From an uncultured Acidobacteriia bacterium (lineage in GTDB: Bacteria; Acidobacteriota; Terriglobia; Bryobacterales; Bryobacteraceae): a DNA stretch of 64,000 nucleotides. Positions 59,846-64,000 of this stretch are shown piece after piece. The translations under genes and the position numbers were made by a program. The notes under the pieces were generated by a model that made no database searches, was not told the origin of the DNA, and saw only the letters and a program-made list of their open reading frames with translations. Each line of letters opens with the position of its first letter. The stretch's first letter is position 1. The stretch lies in assembly GCA_903929755.1 (NCBI GenBank), contig CAIYVZ010000084.1, positions 1 to 64,000 on the forward strand, in the 5' to 3' direction.

Positions 59846-62800
59846 ATGAATAAGACAATCGCGCGATTCGGTTTACTGCTCACCGTCGCCGCCGTCTCGT
59901 CTTTCGGACAGACGTCGGCCGGTTTCGGAGCTATCAACGGTGTGGTCGAAGACGCTACTGGATCCATCATCCAGGGCGCCAAGGTCACTATCGATAACTC
60001 ATCCAAGGGCATTCACCGCGAAACGGTTACCACCAACGCGGGAACTTTTACCGTTCCAACGCTCGTGCCCGCTTCCGGTTACAAGGTTTCCATCGTCAAG
60101 GAAGGCTTCAGCAAATACGAAGCCAAGGACCTGGAACTCGCTGTCGGCCAGATCATTTCCCTCACTCCCCGCCTCACCGTCGGTTCCACTTCCACGCAGG
60201 TGGAAGTCACCGATGCCGCGCCAGTCATTGAACGCGACAAAACGGACGTCTCCCAGGTGGTCAGCTCCAGGCAGATCCTGGAACTGCCCATCAACGGCCG
60301 GCGCGTGGACAACTTCGTGTTGCTGACTCCTGGTGTTACGTCGGATGGCCCTTTCGGCCTGATCAGTTTTCGCGGCAACGCCGGCGGCAATGCGTTCCTC
60401 ACCGACGGTAACGACACCACCAATCAGTTCTATGGTGAAAACGCGGGCCGCACCCGTACCACCAACATCTCGCAGGACGCGGTTCAGGAATTCCAGGTTG
60501 TCACCTCGAACTTCCTCGCTGAATACGGCCGCGCCTCCGGTGGCGTGATCAACACGATTACGCGCTCCGGCTCGAATAATGTCAGCGGCACCTTCTACTG
60601 GTTCTTCCGCAACCAGACTCTGAACGCCACAGATATTACCGCTAACGGTATCAACCCGTCTGAACATCGTCACCAGACCGGCGCCAGCATCGGTGGTCCC
60701 GCGAAGAAGGACAAAATCTTCTACTTCTTCAACGGTGAAATGCAGCGTCGCTTTGCCCCGCTCGTTTCTTCCAACATCATTACGGCAACCTCCGGCTCCG
60801 GGCCCTTTGACGCCAACTATAACCTGCGCGCTTCTGCCTGCCCGACGGCTTCCGCTGCCCAGTGCGCCGCCGCCCGCGACTTCGTTGTCGGCCGCATCAA
60901 GCCTCAGCTGGTTCCCCGCACCATGGACACCAACCTGATGTTCGGCAAGCTCGACTACCGCCCGAACGACAAGAACTCCATCAGCATGAGCGCCAATTAT
61001 CTCGATTTCCGTTCGCCGAACGGGATCCAGACGCAGCTCTCGCTGGCTGACGGTTCCGGTGTAGGCAACAACGCCGACACCAACGTGTTCAACCGAACCT
61101 TCCGCACGGAGTGGACTCTGGTTCCGAACGCCAACTCCGTCAACTCTCTGCGCTTCGGCTTCTTTAAGGATCGCCAGTACGACCCGGCGAGCCCCAGCCT
61201 TCTGCCCGCCACTGGCCTTGCTTCCATCTCCATCACAGGCACGGGCGGCAATATTGGTTATGCCAATGGCTATCCCCGGCTGAACCCCAGCGAAAATCGC
61301 TACTCGATCATCGATACCTTCTCCATCAACGTCGGCGCACACGCCCTGAAGTTCGGTGGCGATTGGGCCACTGTGGAAGATTACGTGAGCCGTCTGGCCA
61401 ACCGGTACGGTTCCTACACCTACCCCAGTTTCAACGCCTTCGCGCTGGACTTTAGCGGTAACACCACCGGAGCGCGCAACTACAGCTCTTATAATCAGGC
61501 CTTCGGTAACCCCATCGTCTCTACCAAAATGAACGAAGTTTCGTTCTTTGTGCAGGATCAATGGAAGGTAACTCCGAAGCTTGTCATCAGCCCCGGCGTC
61601 CGTTATGAAACGGCGTTCCTGCCGCAGCCGACCATCACGAACCCCGACTGGAAGAACACAGCAACCATTCCGCAGACGCGCAAGAACTTCGCGCCCCGCC
61701 TCGGCATCTCTTACTCGCTGGACAGCAAGACGGTGATCCGGGCAGGCTACGGTCTCTTCTTCAACCGCTACAATTCCTCCACCGTGGAAAACGCGTTCGT
61801 CACGAATGGCGTTTACCAGAAGACGTACACGCTTGGCACTGCCGCTCTCATTTCTGCCGGTGGTCCCGTGTTCCCCACCCCGCTGGCCGCTACGCCGAAC
61901 GTCGCTGGTACCGCCAGCGTTCTGTTCCTCGATCCGACCTGGCGCAATCCGTACTCCCAGCAGGCAACCTTCGCTGTGGAACGCGCCATTGCCAAGGACA
62001 CCAGCCTGACGGTCTCCTACGTCTGGAGCAATGGGATGCACCTGCTGCAGACCCGCGATGTGAACACAGCAGCCCCCACCAGCACCTATACCTACCCGGT
62101 TCTGGATCTCAGTGGCGCCCAGGTTCGCAGCTACACCACGCCGCTCTACACTGCCCGCGTGAACCCGGCCTTCGGTTCCATCTACCAGTTGGAATCGGCC
62201 GGCAAGAGCAGCTACAACGGCATGCTCGTTCAGCTCTCCCGCCGGTATTCCAACTGGCTGTTCGGCAACGTCGCCTATACCTGGTCACACTCCATCGACA
62301 ACAACCAGGGCGGCGGTGGCAACACCCTGTTCGGGTCCACCTTCGCAACTTCGGTCTTCAACGGCGACTACAACCAGGAACGCGGCAACAGCTCCAGTGA
62401 CCAGCGTCAGCGCCTGGTAGTGAATGCTGTTGTGGCTCCCACGTTTACGCACCGCAACGATTGGTTCTCGAAGAACATCATCAACGGCTGGCAGCTCTCG
62501 GCTGTTGAAACGGCTGCTACCTCGTTTGGTATCACGCCCACCACCTCCGTTACGGACCGCCCGTACGCCAATGGCGTGCAGATTACCACCCTCAGCACCA
62601 GCTCCATCAACGGTTTGGGTGGTTCCAACCGCGTTCCGTTCGAAGATCCGGCCTACCTGAAGCTCGGCAACATCTACAAGCTGGATGCCCGCATGCAGAA
62701 GAACTTCCAGATCACTGAAAAGATGAAGCTGGCCCTGTTCTTTGAAGCCTTCAACGTCTTCAACCACGTGCAGGTTGCCGGTTCCGGCGCTCGTGTCGCG

Positions 62801-62956
62801 CTCCAGTATCGCGCCATCCGCCAGACTTCGGGCCCCCTGACCGGTATCACCGCTCTGGTTCCGCAGACCTCGTACGGCACCATCGCGGCCACCCAGGCTC
62901 CGCCGGACGGCACCACCGCCCGTCGCGCCCAGGTTGGACTTCGCTTGTACTTCTAA
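59846..62956 (+). CDS. TonB-dependent receptor with N-terminal carboxypeptidase-regulatory domain (Oar-like)
   Basis: A 1036-residue outer-membrane protein from the ATG at 59846; signal peptide MNKTIARFGLLLTVAAVSSF. A CarboxypepD_reg-like domain (about 28-110: AINGVVEDATGSIIQGAKV) precedes a plug-like region (INGRRVDNFVLLTPGV, EFQVVTSNFLAEYGRASGG) and a long beta-barrel ending RAQVGLRLYF, with the expected terminal Phe. Acidobacteria have many such receptors for bulky carbohydrates or peptides. No regulator or partner is adjacent, so the substrate is unknown. A strong terminator follows. Confidence 0.93.
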   Translation: MNKTIARFGLLLTVAAVSSFGQTSAGFGAINGVVEDATGSIIQGAKVTIDNSSKGIHRETVTTNAGTFTVPTLVPASGYKVSIVKEGFSKYEAKDLELAVGQIISLTPRLTVGSTSTQVEVTDAAPVIERDKTDVSQVVSSRQILELPINGRRVDNFVLLTPGVTSDGPFGLISFRGNAGGNAFLTDGNDTTNQFYGENAGRTRTTNISQDAVQEFQVVTSNFLAEYGRASGGVINTITRSGSNNVSGTFYWFFRNQTLNATDITANGINPSEHRHQTGASIGGPAKKDKIFYFFNGEMQRRFAPLVSSNIITATSGSGPFDANYNLRASACPTASAAQCAAARDFVVGRIKPQLVPRTMDTNLMFGKLDYRPNDKNSISMSANYLDFRSPNGIQTQLSLADGSGVGNNADTNVFNRTFRTEWTLVPNANSVNSLRFGFFKDRQYDPASPSLLPATGLASISITGTGGNIGYANGYPRLNPSENRYSIIDTFSINVGAHALKFGGDWATVEDYVSRLANRYGSYTYPSFNAFALDFSGNTTGARNYSSYNQAFGNPIVSTKMNEVSFFVQDQWKVTPKLVISPGVRYETAFLPQPTITNPDWKNTATIPQTRKNFAPRLGISYSLDSKTVIRAGYGLFFNRYNSSTVENAFVTNGVYQKTYTLGTAALISAGGPVFPTPLAATPNVAGTASVLFLDPTWRNPYSQQATFAVERAIAKDTSLTVSYVWSNGMHLLQTRDVNTAAPTSTYTYPVLDLSGAQVRSYTTPLYTARVNPAFGSIYQLESAGKSSYNGMLVQLSRRYSNWLFGNVAYTWSHSIDNNQGGGGNTLFGSTFATSVFNGDYNQERGNSSSDQRQRLVVNAVVAPTFTHRNDWFSKNIINGWQLSAVETAATSFGITPTTSVTDRPYANGVQITTLSTSSINGLGGSNRVPFEDPAYLKLGNIYKLDARMQKNFQITEKMKLALFFEAFNVFNHVQVAGSGARVALQYRAIRQTSGPLTGITALVPQTSYGTIAATQAPPDGTTARRAQVGLRLYF

Positions 62957-62979
62957 GCGGAAATTCAGTCACGCTGTTT

Positions 62980-63024
62980 CACTTCGGGCCGGGAGCCTCA
63001 AAACTTCCGGCCCGAAGTGTTTTT
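62980..63024. terminator. Intrinsic terminator after the TonB receptor
   Basis: CACTTCGGGCCGG (62980-62992) pairs perfectly with CCGGCCCGAAGTG (63007-63019), followed by TTTTT. It ends against the stop of the convergent TauE gene. Confidence 0.93.
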
Positions 63025-63739
63025 AGCGCCAGTCGAAAATCAGGGATTTGATCGCCAAAATGGCTACGGCGCTGGTGAAAACCCGCCGTAGCCAGACTTC
63101 CGGCAGCCGCCTCGCAAAGCGTGCCCCAATGAACGCGCCCGCGAACGCGACGGCCCCCAGGATGCCGCCAAGCGGCCAATTAATGGCACCATGCAACGCG
63201 AAGATCAGCGCCGCCATCATCGAGGATGCCAGACTCATCAACCGTGCCAGGGCAATGGATCGCAGGAACGTATACCCGAAGAAAAACGTAAACGTCGCTA
63301 CCAGCATGGTCACGTAACCACCGCTGAAAAAGCCTCCGTAGACCGCCAGGGCAAGCGCCGCCACATAACCAGCTCTCAGCCTCCATTGCGGCGGCGCAGG
63401 TGGCTCGCCGTGGTGACGCGGCGAGACCAGCAGGAACGCCAGAACGGCCAGCATGGCCCCCGGCACGATGATCCGCAGGGCTGACGAGGGCAACAGCAGC
63501 ATCAGCCACGCGCCGCCCGCCGAGCCCGCCACGGTAATCGCCACAAGCCGCCACAGGCGTCGCCTGCAGCCCGGGTCTTCGCCGTGGAACCCCAGACTGC
63601 TGCCACCGTTCATCAGCACCAGCAGCGCCATATTGGTGGCAATGGCCGCGCGCGGTTCCACGCCGAACTGAATCATCAGCGGAACCGTGAGCAGCGAAGT
63701 CGCGCCTGTCGCCGACGTGAGGACACACACGACGAACAT
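63023..63739 (-). CDS. TauE/SafE-family sulfite exporter-like permease
   Basis: A 238-residue membrane protein with seven to eight hydrophobic segments and the TauE/SafE pattern: ATGATSLLTVPLMIQFGVEPRAAIATNMALL in the first half and YGGFFSGGYVTMLV in the second. This group moves organosulfonates, sulfite or other anions. The N-terminus looks slightly short; the frame is open to 63779 without a standard start, so a non-ATG start upstream is possible. The cupin gene lies 37 bp upstream in the same direction. Confidence 0.83.
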   Translation of the reverse strand: MFVVCVLTSATGATSLLTVPLMIQFGVEPRAAIATNMALLVLMNGGSSLGFHGEDPGCRRRLWRLVAITVAGSAGGAWLMLLLPSSALRIIVPGAMLAVLAFLLVSPRHHGEPPAPPQWRLRAGYVAALALAVYGGFFSGGYVTMLVATFTFFFGYTFLRSIALARLMSLASSMMAALIFALHGAINWPLGGILGAVAFAGAFIGARFARRLPEVWLRRVFTSAVAILAIKSLIFDWR

Positions 63740-63776
63740 GCTGAGACTCAGCGGGATGATGTGCGGGGGCAGGTTT

Positions 63777-64000
63777 CTATTTTACGGTCTGCGTGTCGAG
63801 AGCCCATTTCGTACGAGCCACGCCCACTACCATCAGTTCCAGGTCGCCCGCGCCCGTGTTGTCGATCGAGTGCACCTCGTTCAACTGCACCGGCACCGCA
63901 TCGCCCTTGTGGACCGGGGCGCTTTCAGCTCCTACGTGCGCCACGCCGTCTCCGGCCATCACGTAGTAGAACTCTTCCACGCCCTCATGCCGCTCTTTGG
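63777..64000 (-). CDS. Cupin-domain protein, partial (5' end beyond the window)
   Basis: About 74 residues are visible to the TAG stop. Reading past the internal GTG the frame continues to the window edge as KERHEGVEEFYYVMAGDGVA, the first cupin motif with a His and Glu ligand set. HKGDAVPVQLNEVHSIDNTG forms the second motif with another His. Small single-domain cupins bind metals or sugars; the role is unknown. It is followed by the TauE-type permease in the same direction. Confidence 0.82.
   Translation of the reverse strand, partial: KERHEGVEEFYYVMAGDGVAHVGAESAPVHKGDAVPVQLNEVHSIDNTGAGDLELMVVGVARTKWALDTQTVK

Noticed and set aside
1-64000. CRISPR array, tRNA or rRNA genes
   Set aside because: No regularly spaced repeats and no tRNA/rRNA-like conserved stretches were noticed in the gene gaps.

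Overview
The window looks like a chromosomal segment from a large-genome soil Acidobacteriota, most likely the Bryobacterales/Solibacter lineage. The evidence is a TIGR03435 'soil-associated' secreted protein (58.7 kb), TIGR03437 C-terminal modules (38.3 and 30.0 kb), an Oar-like TonB receptor with an N-terminal carboxypeptidase-regulatory domain (59.8 kb), two PEP-CTERM proteins, a CHRD protein, and a member of the 'NRANAQHSTGPRT' paralogous family (0.2 kb). No rRNA, tRNA or CRISPR array was seen.

Layout. 0-0.2 kb: 5' end of an IS110-type recombinase on the minus strand with a strongly structured leader. 0.2-5.7 kb: paralogous-family protein, gyrA, a PPOX-type flavin protein and an enolase-superfamily enzyme. 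5.7-9.6 kb: a KimA/YdaO-like potassium transporter behind a c-di-AMP (ydaO/yuaA) riboswitch, divergent from a CCA-adding/poly(A) polymerase gene. 9.6-16.5 kb: secreted matrixin, thiD with a coupled small protein, a PEP-CTERM protein, and a sugar-acid module (IlvD/Edd dehydratase plus Tat-type enolase-superfamily protein). 16.5-20.6 kb: an accessory patch with MazEF, HigBA, a TfoX-like protein, a methyltransferase and three gene remnants. 20.7-28.7 kb: glycosidase-like secreted enzyme, GMC oxidoreductase with its Tat small subunit, beta-lactamase-fold hydrolase, class 3 lipase, M20 peptidase. 28.9-30.6 kb: VapBC45-type toxin-antitoxin pair and more remnants. 30.6-44.6 kb: SDR, second matrixin, biotin carboxylase/BCCP/DnaC-like/secreted-protein run, CHRD protein, MFS exporter, PEP-CTERM protein, Uma2 nuclease, lipoprotein and a PGI-like protein. 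44.7-48 kb: a GAF-like acidobacterial protein overlapping a lytic transglycosylase. 48-55.7 kb: SDR, stand-alone ClpB-D2-like AAA+, aldo/keto reductase, sugar isomerase-like protein, Lon, DedA-rhodanese fusion. 55.7-58.6 kb: DUF721 protein, gatC, gatA, superoxide dismutase. 58.7-64 kb: TIGR03435 protein, TonB receptor, TauE/SafE permease and a cupin cut by the window end.

How the parts relate. The best-supported regulatory unit is the c-di-AMP riboswitch with its K+ transporter. The dehydratase and enolase-superfamily pair suggests sugar-acid catabolism. The GMC enzyme and its Tat-exported small subunit form a periplasmic dehydrogenase. Two patches (16.5-20.6 and 28.9-30.6 kb) combine intact toxin-antitoxin pairs with broken fragments of unrelated genes. 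By eye, G/C strand bias changes sign in blocks near 8, 25 and 44.6 kb regardless of gene direction, which suggests past inversions. I found no clearly new multi-gene defence or biosynthetic system. The strongest leads are the riboswitch, the IS110 leader structure and the overlapping GAF-like/transglycosylase pair.
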